64,000 nucleotides of DNA from an uncultured Flavobacteriaceae bacterium (GCA_947494565.1 CANLVG010000002.1:372001-436000), one strand, 5' to 3'; counted from the first letter of the stretch, positions 1-7,931 are shown. Numbers and translations: made by a program. Notes: generated by a model from the letters alone, not told the origin.

Positions 1-1856
1 ATGAAGCCTTTGATTCCCTTTTGTAAACGTGTACCCGAAACATTGAACTTACTGACTGACAAGGCATTGCCATCGTTCAACTTCACATAGTTCTTTTGAC
101 CATTGTTTTCCGCAATGGCAAAAAAGGCCAATTCTTCTGAATCAAAAATCGAAGTACCGTCGGCATCCGTAATGATATGGCCTACGGTCTGTTGTTGATA
201 ATTGTAAAAAGTAACCTTGGCTCCGGCAATCGGATTGGTATTCAATAGGTCGTTCACGGCAACAAAATAGCTCTTGTTCGCCTCTCTTTTAATGGTGACA
301 CCGATATCGGTCGCCAAGACGTTCATTCCTATTTCTTTGTCATAGTAATACGATTTATCGCACGGGTTTTCTCGCTCGTTCCAGTTGTAGCCATAATAGT
401 CATATTCATTGTAGTAGCCCTCGACGCCGTCCCAGAAGCTATCTTCCTGCTCCTCATCAAAATCGTCTTCTTCCGTTTCCTCGTGGTCAAAATTGGTCGT
501 GTCACATTTATAGGAACTGTACTTGGGCCTAAAGTTCAACTCAACACGGTACATCGCACCGACTTCCGGGGAAATCAGTTTGCTCAAATCAAGCGCGTGC
601 GCGGACCATTTTCCATTGGTAATCGCCAAGCTATTCTGAAGAGCGATCGTTTTTCTCGCAATGGGTCGGGCCACACTGCGCAAATTGGATTGGCCGTTGA
701 TACTATTATTCTGTAAAAACTGCAGGATGTTATTTTGGTATATCTTGAATACAGAAACATCGATCGCCTTCAAGTTGACTGCTTCAAAATTGATTTTCAG
801 GTTATTCGAAGAGGGCAAGATCGTTCCGTTTGAAAGTAGCCTCACTTGAGGCTTGAGCTGTTCAAAAGCAAGACGTTGGTCATACTTCACCTTCAATTTG
901 TACCCATCCTCACTTTCAATACCTTGCAACACCTCAAGCATCGCAGTCCCCTTTAGTTCTTGTGATGGATACAGTTTCAACGTATTCCCTTCTACTGTAT
1001 ACTTCGGGTTTGCACTTCCTTCAAGAACCACCAAGCCCTTAAAATTTTGACCTTTTTTTAAAGGGTCCGAGAAACTGACACTAACGGTTTGTCCGTCACC
1101 GATTTCGACACTCGCATCAAGAACAGTGAAGTTGCTTTTACCGGGAACATTCAAAATATTCTTTCCTTCACTTTCGATGTTGAACTTTTTTCCGTTCCAA
1201 GAGATTTCCAGATTTGAATCTTCTTCATGACGTTGAATACTATCTATTCTAAATTGAAACTGGGTTCCTTTGGAGACTACTTCATCAAACTTTACGGCAA
1301 CGGCCTTCCCTTGGTGATGTACCGAAACCAACTCTTGGGCCATTTCCAGAGACATGATATCCGAAGTACGAAGTTGTCCATCTACGTATTGTCTGTCTTT
1401 CGAATACGATTGAAGGGCATTCGTATATATATTGAACTGTTGTTGTAGCGTCCGAACCCCGAACGTCATCGTCCTCAAAGCCTTTGGAAGGTCATCGACG
1501 ATGTCCGATAGAGCGAATTGAAACGTATACTCTGTATCTTGTTCAAATCCTTTTTCGGGTATAAAGGCTATCGTTCTGGTATCTAAGGCGACTACCTTTC
1601 CTTTCGTTCTTGGGGAAACCCTGAGTAAATCAGAATCTAATTCATCACCTTTGTTCCATACGGCGACAGGCATGTTCATGACCACTCGGACATCACTTTG
1701 CGCCGAGATGATTCCATGGGATACTTCGGTAACATACGCTTGGTATTGGTTTAGGTTTTCAAACGCTTCAGCTACAGTAGATTTATCCTCTTTCGTATTA
1801 CATGCAGTAAGTAATATCAGTAAAAGAGCAATACGTAGGATCGGTTTTATTGGCAT
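1..1856 (-). CDS. alpha-2-macroglobulin-like (MG2 domain) lipoprotein, C-terminal part beyond window
   Basis: The frame is open from an ATG at 1856 to the left edge (about 618 codons), so the 3' part is missing. The N-terminus is a lipoprotein signal ending in LLTAC, followed by a small-residue-poor linker. The body looks like stacked beta-sandwich domains typical of bacterial alpha-2-macroglobulins (for example FIPEKGFEQDTEYTFQFAL, then an MG2-like segment with VSVFKIYQNN near residue 310). Bacterial A2Ms are envelope protease traps; the thioester motif would lie in the missing part, so it cannot be checked. An odd stretch near residues 450-500 is very rich in Asp/Glu and then Tyr/Trp. Full-length Bacteroidota members are about 1800 residues. 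The family call rests on the fold pattern and the lipoprotein start, and is moderately sure. Confidence 0.7.
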   Translation of the reverse strand, partial: MPIKPILRIALLLILLTACNTKEDKSTVAEAFENLNQYQAYVTEVSHGIISAQSDVRVVMNMPVAVWNKGDELDSDLLRVSPRTKGKVVALDTRTIAFIPEKGFEQDTEYTFQFALSDIVDDLPKALRTMTFGVRTLQQQFNIYTNALQSYSKDRQYVDGQLRTSDIMSLEMAQELVSVHHQGKAVAVKFDEVVSKGTQFQFRIDSIQRHEEDSNLEISWNGKKFNIESEGKNILNVPGKSNFTVLDASVEIGDGQTVSVSFSDPLKKGQNFKGLVVLEGSANPKYTVEGNTLKLYPSQELKGTAMLEVLQGIESEDGYKLKVKYDQRLAFEQLKPQVRLLSNGTILPSSNNLKINFEAVNLKAIDVSVFKIYQNNILQFLQNNSINGQSNLRSVARPIARKTIALQNSLAITNGKWSAHALDLSKLISPEVGAMYRVELNFRPKYSSYKCDTTNFDHEETEEDDFDEEQEDSFWDGVEGYYNEYDYYGYNWNERENPCDKSYYYDKEIGMNVLATDIGVTIKREANKSYFVAVNDLLNTNPIAGAKVTFYNYQQQTVGHIITDADGTSIFDSEELAFFAIAENNGQKNYVKLNDGNALSVSKFNVSGTRLQKGIKGF

Positions 1857-2203
1857 CGAGTTATTTTTTTTAAAAGTACGATAGGGCCTAATAAAAAACA
1901 TCCCAAAATACCGTGAATATGAAGCCCCGAATATCCCCGTATGCTGTTAAAACGGAAACCGTTACTTATTTATTACTTTACGTCATCGGAATTCCGGTAT
2001 CGTTAAAATGCATGCTTTGACATACAAAAGGTAGTTTTTATTGCACCATTCATCGAAAAAATAACGGTATTCGAAGATGAGCCCCTTATTTTACGTATTA
2101 TTACCAACGCTAGCTTCCCCAACTAGCTTTTAGAACACAAGAGTACCCCATAACTCTACCCACCTACTTCTTTACAAGGCCTACTTACAATTTAGAACGT
2201 TGT
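1857..2203. other. divergent intergenic region, no gene seen
   Basis: 347 bases between two divergent lipoprotein genes. Only a 34-codon chance ORF and short palindromes (for example around 1989-1998) are present. No clear TAnnTTTG box with a good upstream TTG was found on either strand. Confidence 0.5.
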
Positions 2204-2680
2204 ATGAAAATGAGAACGCAGTATGTGGCCCTCGTTTTATTTGTATTTACCTTGGCCTCTTGCTCAAAAGAGTCTTTAGAAACTACAAATATCGTCGAGG
2301 CGGAAAATGCCAGGGAAGTTGAACAAAAACTTTTGGCTATTGTGAATGATCACAGGACTTCACTGGGTCAGTCTACTTTGGAATTTAATGATGTCGCTTA
2401 TTCCTATGCGAATGAGCACAACGACTATATGATTGCGTTAGGCGATATCAATCATCACAATTTTAGCTCAAGAGCATCAAAAATATCATCGCAAATTGGA
2501 GCTGAGCTCGTTGCGGAAAATGTGGCCAAGGATTATAATAGTGCCCTTGAAGCATTTGAAGGTTGGTTGAACAGTTCTAGCCATAAGAAAACGATGGAAG
2601 GTGATTTCACCCATACCGCAGTAAGTGTCAAAGTGAGCGCCTCAGGCGACTTTTACTTTACGCAGATTTTCTTTAGATAG
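2204..2680 (+). CDS. CAP/SCP (PR-1) domain lipoprotein
   Basis: 158 residues. Residues 1-20 form a lipoprotein signal peptide with lipobox LASC (Cys20), so the protein should be anchored in the envelope. The rest is a compact CAP domain (about 40-158): IVNDHRTSLGQ, then YANEHNDYM, a GDINHHNFSSRA strand carrying the conserved His, and GAELVAENVAKDY, which matches the G-E-N motif with the second acidic residue. The C-terminal FTQIFFR is the usual last strand. CAP proteins are secreted proteins of varied and often unknown biochemical role; in Bacteroidota they are common single-domain lipoproteins. It stands alone, divergent from the macroglobulin-like gene. Confidence 0.85.
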   Translation: MKMRTQYVALVLFVFTLASCSKESLETTNIVEAENAREVEQKLLAIVNDHRTSLGQSTLEFNDVAYSYANEHNDYMIALGDINHHNFSSRASKISSQIGAELVAENVAKDYNSALEAFEGWLNSSSHKKTMEGDFTHTAVSVKVSASGDFYFTQIFFR

Positions 2681-2762
2681 CTTCTGTTTTTCTTTCTTAG
2701 TTACTTTCTTTCAGGTTCTCCGAGCTGAATGCTTTTCTTTTTATAAATTTGGTTAACCCGTT

Positions 2763-2770
2763 TACTTTTG
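2763..2770 (+). promoter_or_regulatory. candidate -7 box (TAnnTTTG) for the 3-hydroxyanthranilate dioxygenase operon
   Basis: TACTTTTG fits the Bacteroidota -7 consensus exactly and would give a start near 2777, 50 bases before the chosen start codon. No convincing -33 TTG at the right distance. Confidence 0.45.
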
Positions 2771-2826
2771 TTCGGTAGATGAATCCCGTAGGGAAACGCC
2801 ATAAGGTAAACTGCTAAATGAACCCT

Positions 2827-3369
2827 ATGGCCATTGCTCCTCCTTTCAACCTCGGCAAATGGATTGAAGAGAACCGTGAAACCCTAAAACCTCCCGTAGG
2901 CAACAAGAACCTGTATAAAGACGCGGGCGATTATATTGTAATGATCGTTGCCGGACCTAATGCCAGAAAAGACTATCACTACAACGAAACAGAGGAACTT
3001 TTTTATCAGTTAGAGGGTCACATCGAAGTTCATATTCAAGAAGAAGGGCAAAAAAAAACCATGAAACTAGGTCCAGGAGACATGTACCTGCATCCCGCGA
3101 AGGTTCCACATTCCCCGGTTCGGCACGAAGGAAGTATCGGTTTGGTGGTTGAGCGCAAACGCGCGGATATGAATGTCGACGACGGACTACTATGGTTCTG
3201 CGATAACTGCAACCACAGACTGTACGAAGCTTATTTCACCTTGCATGATATTGAAAAGGACTTTTTAGGTCATTTTAAGCATTTTTATGGTTCGGAAGAA
3301 TTGAGAACCTGTAACAATTGTGGAACCGTAATGCCGGTTGATGAACGATTTATCGCCGATGAAAATTAA
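2827..3369 (+). CDS. nbaC: 3-hydroxyanthranilate 3,4-dioxygenase
   Basis: Opens the ring of 3-hydroxyanthranilate with O2 to give 2-amino-3-carboxymuconate semialdehyde, in the kynurenine branch of tryptophan breakdown. The first half is a cupin with the expected Fe(II) ligands His51, Glu57 and His95 and catalytic Arg47 and Arg99. The C-terminal third has two CxxC pairs (125/128 and 162/165) that bind a rubredoxin-like iron in bacterial homologues. I chose the ATG at 2827 over an in-frame ATG at 2818 because it reproduces the residue numbering of the Cupriavidus enzyme as I remember it, and gives the usual MAI-PPF start. It is the first gene of a run with DUF1304, an NTF2-like gene and ALDH7. 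Other kynurenine genes are not in the window. Confidence 0.95.
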   Translation: MAIAPPFNLGKWIEENRETLKPPVGNKNLYKDAGDYIVMIVAGPNARKDYHYNETEELFYQLEGHIEVHIQEEGQKKTMKLGPGDMYLHPAKVPHSPVRHEGSIGLVVERKRADMNVDDGLLWFCDNCNHRLYEAYFTLHDIEKDFLGHFKHFYGSEELRTCNNCGTVMPVDERFIADEN

Positions 3370-3374
3370 AACCT

Positions 3375-3740
3375 ATGCAGATATTCATTAACATATTAAT
3401 CGGCCTAGTTGCATTTCTTCACCTATATTTTCTCTATTTCGAGATGTTCGCTTGGACCACCAAAGGACCGAAAATTTTCAGAAGTTTTCCAAAAGACTTA
3501 TTCGAACCCACAAAGGCAATGGCCGCAAACCAAGGCTTGTATAATGGCTTTCTAGCGGCCGGATTGATTTGGACCTACTTCATTGAAACAATAGAATGGA
3601 AGACCAACGTCGCTCTTTTCTTTTTAGGATGTGTGGCCATCGCGGGTATCTTCGGAGCCTTGACGGCCTCGAAAAAAATATTCTTTGTACAAGCTATGCC
3701 AGCACTGGTGGCAATGATTTTAATTTTTCTTACACTATGA
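3375..3740 (+). CDS. DUF1304 family small integral membrane protein
   Basis: 121 residues, almost entirely hydrophobic, with four predicted membrane helices (about 3-25, 50-70, 76-96 and 101-120). The FEMFAWTTKGPKIF segment after helix 1 and the FNGFLAAG-like start of helix 2 (here LYNGFLAAG) are typical of DUF1304. The biochemical role of this family is unknown. It begins five bases after the dioxygenase and its TGA overlaps the ATG of the next gene (ATGA), so all three are probably cotranscribed. Confidence 0.88.
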   Translation: MQIFINILIGLVAFLHLYFLYFEMFAWTTKGPKIFRSFPKDLFEPTKAMAANQGLYNGFLAAGLIWTYFIETIEWKTNVALFFLGCVAIAGIFGALTASKKIFFVQAMPALVAMILIFLTL

Positions 3741-4138
3741 AGTGTATTTTGATATTCTCCCTAATTCTGACCACCTTCTCCATATCCGCTCAAATGACTC
3801 CAGAACAAGTTGTACAAAAACAATTGGAAACGTATAACAATAGAGATATTGAAGGTTTCATGTCGGTTATTGATGATCATGTAAAAATGGTCGATTTCAC
3901 CTCGGGGAAAGTTACCTTAGAAGGTTCCGACGCCTGCAGAAAAGTATACACTTCCTTATTTGAAGCCTCGCCTGAACTGCATTCGAAGATATTGACCCGA
4001 ACCGTATTCGATAATAAGGTAATCGACCATGAATATATCACTGGAAGAAAAGGTAGTGAGATCCCCATTGAATTGGTCTTGATTTACGAGGTAGACCAAG
4101 AAAAAATCACCAAGATGACGGTTCTTAGAAAGCAGTAG
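3737..4138 (+). CDS. secreted NTF2-like (SnoaL-like) protein
   Basis: 133 residues from the ATG at 3737, which overlaps the preceding stop codon; a longer frame upstream runs inside DUF1304 and is not used. Residues 1-19 (ending ISAQ) form a signal peptide. The mature part is one NTF2/SnoaL-like cone fold: MTPEQVVQKQLETYNNRDIEG is the usual first helix, followed by strands ending in KITKMTVLRKQ. Members of this fold are small-ligand binders or enzymes; nothing here fixes the ligand. Its place between catabolic genes hints at a link with that pathway but does not prove one. Confidence 0.8.
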   Translation: MKCILIFSLILTTFSISAQMTPEQVVQKQLETYNNRDIEGFMSVIDDHVKMVDFTSGKVTLEGSDACRKVYTSLFEASPELHSKILTRTVFDNKVIDHEYITGRKGSEIPIELVLIYEVDQEKITKMTVLRKQ

Positions 4139-4157
4139 CGAATCAGTACATTATTCG

Positions 4158-4165
4158 TAACTTTG
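4158..4165 (+). promoter_or_regulatory. candidate -7 box for the ALDH7 gene
   Basis: TAACTTTG is an exact TAnnTTTG match 38 bases before the ATG at 4203. It suggests the dehydrogenase can be transcribed separately from the genes upstream. The -33 region is weak. Confidence 0.45.
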
Positions 4166-4202
4166 CAAAAAATTTAACAATACATATCCAAAAAGTTATA
4201 AA

Positions 4203-5756
4203 ATGTCAAAAGTTGCACTAGAATTTGGTATTGATGAGGCCCTGAAAGCCTTAGGGATTATAGAAATCAACGATGGAACATCGACCGGTTCAAGCTGTTT
4301 TTCTTCAGGGGAAATTATCGAATCGTATTCTCCTGTCGATGGCGCATTGATCGCGAAAGTCAAAACCACGACCCAGGCCGATTATGAAAAGGTGATGGAC
4401 GCTGCTACCGATGCATTTAAAACCTGGCGCCTTAAACCCGCACCGCAGCGTGGTGAAATTGTACGTCAGTTTGGTGAAAAACTACGTGAATTAAAGGAAC
4501 CACTTGGAAAATTGGTTTCTTACGAAATGGGCAAAAGTTACCAAGAAGGTCTTGGTGAGGTTCAGGAAATGATCGATATCTGTGATTTTGCAGTAGGCCT
4601 TTCAAGACAATTGCACGGTTTAACGATGCACTCTGAAAGACCCGGTCACCGTATGTATGAACAGTATCATCCATTAGGAGTGGTCGGTATTATTTCGGCA
4701 TTTAACTTTCCCGTTGCCGTTTGGGCATGGAATACCGCCTTGGCCTGGATCTGTGGTGATGTATGTGTCTGGAAGCCGTCCGAAAAAACTCCACTTTGTG
4801 GAATTGCATGTCAAAATATCGCTGCGGAGGTTTTCAAGGCAAATGATCTTCCAGAAGGTATTTCATGCTTGATCAATGGAGATTACAAGGTAGGGGAAAT
4901 GATGACCCAAGATGTACGTGTTCCATTGGTTTCAGCTACAGGCTCCATTCGTATGGGAAAAATAGTGGCACAAGCTGTCGCCGCAAGACTGGGAAAATCG
5001 CTCTTGGAACTCGGAGGCAACAACGCGATTATCGTTACGCCGGATGCCGACATTAAAATGACGGTCATCGGAGCGGTTTTTGGAGCCGTCGGTACTGCCG
5101 GTCAGCGTTGTACCTCAACACGCAGATTGATCATTCACGAGTCCATTTATGACAAAGTAAAGAATGCAGTTGTGGATGCCTATGGGCAACTTCGCATCGG
5201 AAATCCGTTGGACGAAAACAATCACGTCGGTCCATTGATCGATACGGATGCCGTGGCACAGTATAAGAGTGCACTTCAAAAAGTGATTGCCGAAGGAGGA
5301 AAGATCGTTGTTGAAGGCGGTATCTTGGAGGGAGATGGTTATGAAAGTGGCTGCTATGTAAAGCCTGCTATCGCTGAGGCCCAGAACGATTTTGAAATCG
5401 TACAGCATGAGACGTTCGCGCCAGTGCTTTATCTTCTCAAGTATTCTGGAACTATTGAAAACGCCATCGCCACGCAAAACGGAGTCGTTCAAGGACTTTC
5501 TTCTGCAATCATGACGAATAATCTTCGCGAAGCAGAACATTTTTTGAGCCACAGGGGAAGTGATTGTGGTATTGCCAATGTAAATATCGGTACTTCGGGA
5601 GCTGAAATCGGCGGTGCCTTCGGTGGAGAAAAAGAGACCGGTGGTGGTCGTGAGTCCGGTTCGGATGCATGGAAAATCTATATGAGAAGACAAACCAACA
5701 CCATCAATTATACTACTGAACTGCCCCTTGCACAGGGAATCAAATTTGACTTATAG
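4203..5756 (+). CDS. ALDH7-family aldehyde dehydrogenase (alpha-aminoadipic semialdehyde dehydrogenase type)
   Basis: 517 residues. It should oxidise an aldehyde to the acid with NAD(P)+. The catalytic Cys303 lies in GTAGQRCTS and the general base Glu269 in LLELGGNN; ISAFNFPVAVW is the cofactor-binding strand. The wording of these motifs is that of the ALDH7/antiquitin group, which acts on alpha-aminoadipate semialdehyde in lysine breakdown, rather than ALDH8 (2-aminomuconate semialdehyde), which would fit the neighbouring dioxygenase better. The substrate is therefore open, though ALDH7 is the better match by sequence. Length is normal. A downstream inverted repeat at 5771-5828 has no T-run on this strand. 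Confidence 0.9.
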   Translation: MSKVALEFGIDEALKALGIIEINDGTSTGSSCFSSGEIIESYSPVDGALIAKVKTTTQADYEKVMDAATDAFKTWRLKPAPQRGEIVRQFGEKLRELKEPLGKLVSYEMGKSYQEGLGEVQEMIDICDFAVGLSRQLHGLTMHSERPGHRMYEQYHPLGVVGIISAFNFPVAVWAWNTALAWICGDVCVWKPSEKTPLCGIACQNIAAEVFKANDLPEGISCLINGDYKVGEMMTQDVRVPLVSATGSIRMGKIVAQAVAARLGKSLLELGGNNAIIVTPDADIKMTVIGAVFGAVGTAGQRCTSTRRLIIHESIYDKVKNAVVDAYGQLRIGNPLDENNHVGPLIDTDAVAQYKSALQKVIAEGGKIVVEGGILEGDGYESGCYVKPAIAEAQNDFEIVQHETFAPVLYLLKYSGTIENAIATQNGVVQGLSSAIMTNNLREAEHFLSHRGSDCGIANVNIGTSGAEIGGAFGGEKETGGGRESGSDAWKIYMRRQTNTINYTTELPLAQGIKFDL

Positions 5757-5762
5757 AAAGGC

Positions 5763-5828
5763 AAAAAAAATCCGCTGCTACTCAAAATCCATTGTTCCCC
5801 CGATCGATGGTTTTGAAATAGCAGCGGA
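5763..5828 (-). terminator. intrinsic terminator of a minus-strand transcript
   Basis: Arms TCCGCTGCTA (5771-5780) and TAGCAGCGGA (5819-5828) pair perfectly and are extended inward by CAAAA/TTTTG and CCAT/ATGG. Eight A at 5763-5770 give a T-run on the minus strand. It therefore ends a leftward transcript, best explained by the small ORF at 5872-6009. It can also form on the plus strand after the ALDH gene, but lacks a T-run there. Confidence 0.8.
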
Positions 5829-5871
5829 ATTAACCAAACTAACTCAAACACTAAGTTATCTTAAATATTAT

Positions 5872-6009
5872 TTAGCTTCTTCTAGCTGTATCGTTTCTTT
5901 TAGTGGCTTCAAATTCAGGTATCTTCCAGCTCCCATGAAGCAACTCTTGTACCCCAAGAACTACCACCATACTTATAAAAGTCAATACTTTTAGCACTTC
6001 CGTTTTCAT
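5872..6009 (-). CDS. possible small single-pass membrane protein, 45 aa
   Basis: A 45-codon frame from an ATG at 6009 to a TAA at 5872. It begins MKTEVLKVLTFISMVVVLG, a basic start followed by one hydrophobic helix (about residues 7-22), and ends in a short charged tail (TKRNDTARRS). I do not recognise a family. Support for reality is indirect: a strong intrinsic terminator lies 43 bases after the stop in the correct orientation, no other leftward gene exists for it to serve, and a pair of putative regulator boxes sits 67 bases upstream. It could still be an RNA with an incidental frame. Confidence 0.5.
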   Translation of the reverse strand: MKTEVLKVLTFISMVVVLGVQELLHGSWKIPEFEATKRNDTARRS

Positions 6010-6075
6010 AATCAATATCGTTTCTTAAATCGTACGTTTCGAAAGTATCCCATTCTCACCTTATCCCAGTTCACT

Positions 6076-6109
6076 TCTGTATAATTGGATGATTTTTCTG
6101 TGTAACTGG
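6076..6109 (+). promoter_or_regulatory. paired direct repeat, site 1 (LytTR-type spacing)
   Basis: TCTGTATAATTGG at 6076-6088 and TCTGTGTAACTGG at 6097-6109 share 11 of 13 bases and are offset by exactly 21 bp, two helical turns. This is the layout bound by LytTR-domain response regulators. It lies upstream of the 45-aa ORF on the minus strand. Confidence 0.55.
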
Positions 6110-6193
6110 TATATTTTACTCCCTCCTTCGATTTCTTTCCCAGGGACAATCCGGAAAAGGCAATGAAATCAAACCAATATGAGCAAAAACAAA

Positions 6194-6234
6194 ACCCTAT
6201 CGCAATGCCGGAACTTTGTCGGGAGCCATAGGGT
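6194..6234. promoter_or_regulatory. imperfect hairpin between the two repeat pairs
   Basis: ACCCTAT (6194-6200) and ATAGGGT (6228-6234) are complementary, with a partial inner CCG/CGG pairing. A loose A-run on the left gives a weak T-run on the minus strand, so it may be a minus-strand terminator or only a structured spacer. The 9-bp word CCGGAAAAG also occurs twice nearby (6151-6159 and 6267-6275). Confidence 0.3.
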
Positions 6235-6286
6235 CTCTGTATATTTTAAAGGCAATTTAATACATTCCGGAAAAGAAGAAACCAAT

Positions 6287-6320
6287 TCTATATAATTGGT
6301 AGTCAATGCTGTATAAATGG
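6287..6320 (+). promoter_or_regulatory. paired direct repeat, site 2 (LytTR-type spacing)
   Basis: TCTATATAATTGG at 6287-6299 and GCTGTATAAATGG at 6308-6320 match the boxes of site 1 and again are offset by 21 bp. The first box is also half of an inverted repeat, ACCAATT (6281-6287) with AATTGGT (6294-6300). It lies 123 bases before the OmpA-family gene. Confidence 0.55.
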
Positions 6321-6442
6321 CAACTATTTGTTGTTTTTCATCCTTTTATCCCATAGGGCAATCCTGGGATTTGATCCTATTAATTTAACATTTCGTTATT
6401 TTTTTAATACATTGTAGGATAAACACTAAATGAAATTTAACA

Positions 6443-7351
6443 ATGACAAAGACAACTACGAACCTGTTGTTGATGCTCATTACCATTCTCGCGGGAGTTT
6501 ATTTTTACGTGATGTACTGCAGTTCATGTGGTGCATCGGGTCAAGAAGAACCGATGCAGGAAACGGTTACGGCACCAGTGACACCGAAAGCTACGTCCTA
6601 TCCTTTCGCATTAAGCGACGGGGCATATGCGTACAACACAAACGACAATTATAATTTTAATGTGTCGTCTTCATCTTTTCTGACACCCTTATCACAAAAT
6701 GTTATTGATGGTATTGCTAGCTTAAGAACGTTTTTCGCTGAAAATACGGGAAAAGTCATCAACATCACTGGGTATTACACTAGTGATGAGAACAACAACA
6801 CAGCATATCCTGATTTGGGATTTGCCCGTGCCATTGCGGTAAAGAACCATATGGCCGAAATTGGTATTCCGAGCAATCAGATCAACACCACGAGCAAATT
6901 GATGGATGAGATGATCCCTCAAGAGGCTGTGTATCTGGGGCCCGTAAGCTTCAGTATCGGTGAAAAAGCCGAGGATGAAGAAGCTGCATTAAAAGTGTTA
7001 TACGAAAAAGTAAAGGCCAACCCTTTGGTGCTCTATTTTGACACGGCGGAAACTACCATTGACCTTACTATGGAGCAACGCCAAGAAATCGCGGATATTT
7101 CGCGCTATTTAGACAAGGTCGCCGATGCAAAAGTGATCATTGTCGGACATACCGATGATACGGGTGATGCGGAAAACAATATGGTTCTTGGGCAAAACAG
7201 GGCCGATTTCGCGAAAGACTACCTGATGAGAAATGGTATATCGGCAGCAAAGATCAGTTCTACCTCAAAAGGTCAAACAGAACCTATAGCAAGCAACGCC
7301 ACGGAAGAGGGCAAAGCAAAGAACAGAAGAACTGTTGTCACATTAAACTAA
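6443..7351 (+). CDS. membrane-anchored OmpA-family protein with two OmpA-like domains
   Basis: 302 residues from the ATG at 6443; an overlapping frame from 6430 is out of phase and reads as noise. Residues 8-26 form one hydrophobic helix followed by Cys-Ser-Ser-Cys, so the protein is held in a membrane by its N-terminus, as a signal anchor or an atypical lipoprotein. Residues 195-302 are a standard OmpA C-terminal domain (LYFDTAETTID, GHTDDTG, NMVLGQNRA, NRRTVV), which binds peptidoglycan. Residues 85-150 repeat the same pattern in worn form (INITGYYTSDENNN, LGFARAIAVKNHM, IPSNQINTTSK), so there are probably two tandem OmpA folds, the first without key residues. It is followed 25 bases later by a membrane HHH protein, likely in the same operon. 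Confidence 0.85.
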   Translation: MTKTTTNLLLMLITILAGVYFYVMYCSSCGASGQEEPMQETVTAPVTPKATSYPFALSDGAYAYNTNDNYNFNVSSSSFLTPLSQNVIDGIASLRTFFAENTGKVINITGYYTSDENNNTAYPDLGFARAIAVKNHMAEIGIPSNQINTTSKLMDEMIPQEAVYLGPVSFSIGEKAEDEEAALKVLYEKVKANPLVLYFDTAETTIDLTMEQRQEIADISRYLDKVADAKVIIVGHTDDTGDAENNMVLGQNRADFAKDYLMRNGISAAKISSTSKGQTEPIASNATEEGKAKNRRTVVTLN

Positions 7352-7376
7352 TCAATTAAACATAAAAATAAAGAAC

Positions 7377-7931
7377 ATGGATTTCGAAAATATGAACGTT
7401 TGGTGCTGGTTGATTCCCTTATTAACTGGCGTGATTTGTGGGGTTTTGGGCTATTTGATAGGTCAGAGCTCAAGAGAGACCATTGATAATACCGCAGAAC
7501 TCGACACCTTGAAAAATAAGAACGCCAAGTTACAAGCCGATCTTGATGCCTGTAATGGTAAACTTAACGTTGCCTCAACGGCCGCAGCTGCTGCCGTTAC
7601 GGCTATAGCCCCTGAAGTAGAACAGGACCCGCCTTTTGATGCTGCTGCGGCCAAAGCTGCCATGGGTAAGACCATCAAAAAAGATGACTTAAAAGTAGTA
7701 GAGGGTATCGGACCCAAAATATCAAGCATGTTCCACGAGGGCGGAATCAAAACCTGGAAAGCCCTATCGGAGACTGCCGTAGCCAGGTGTCAAGAAATAT
7801 TAGATGGTGGTGGCGAACGCTACAAAGTTCACGATCCCGCATCATGGCCCATGCAGGCTAAAATGTGCTATGAGGGCAAATGGTCCGAATTGGCAAAATG
7901 GCAAGATGAACATGATCATGGGAAACTGTGA
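7377..7931 (+). CDS. membrane protein with coiled coil and C-terminal helix-hairpin-helix domain
   Basis: 184 residues. One membrane helix (about 9-29, LIPLLTGVICGVLGYLIG) is followed by a short coiled-coil stretch (40-62), an Ala-rich linker, and a helix-hairpin-helix segment from about 104: DDLKVVEGIGPKISSMFHEGGIKTW. The last 50 residues contain DPASWPMQAKMCYEGKW, seen with this domain in other Bacteroidota proteins. HHH motifs of this sort often bind DNA non-specifically, yet here the domain is tethered to a membrane, so it may instead mediate protein contacts. The exact role is unknown. It is paired with the OmpA protein and followed by a strong terminator. Confidence 0.75.
   Translation: MDFENMNVWCWLIPLLTGVICGVLGYLIGQSSRETIDNTAELDTLKNKNAKLQADLDACNGKLNVASTAAAAAVTAIAPEVEQDPPFDAAAAKAAMGKTIKKDDLKVVEGIGPKISSMFHEGGIKTWKALSETAVARCQEILDGGGERYKVHDPASWPMQAKMCYEGKWSELAKWQDEHDHGKL

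Noticed and set aside
1920-2032. 34-codon frame between the macroglobulin-like and CAP genes.
   Set aside because: Short, without signal, domain, promoter or terminator support.
6430-6654. 74-codon frame starting 13 bases before the OmpA gene.
   Set aside because: Out of frame with the well-supported OmpA protein, no signal peptide or domain, Arg-rich noise.
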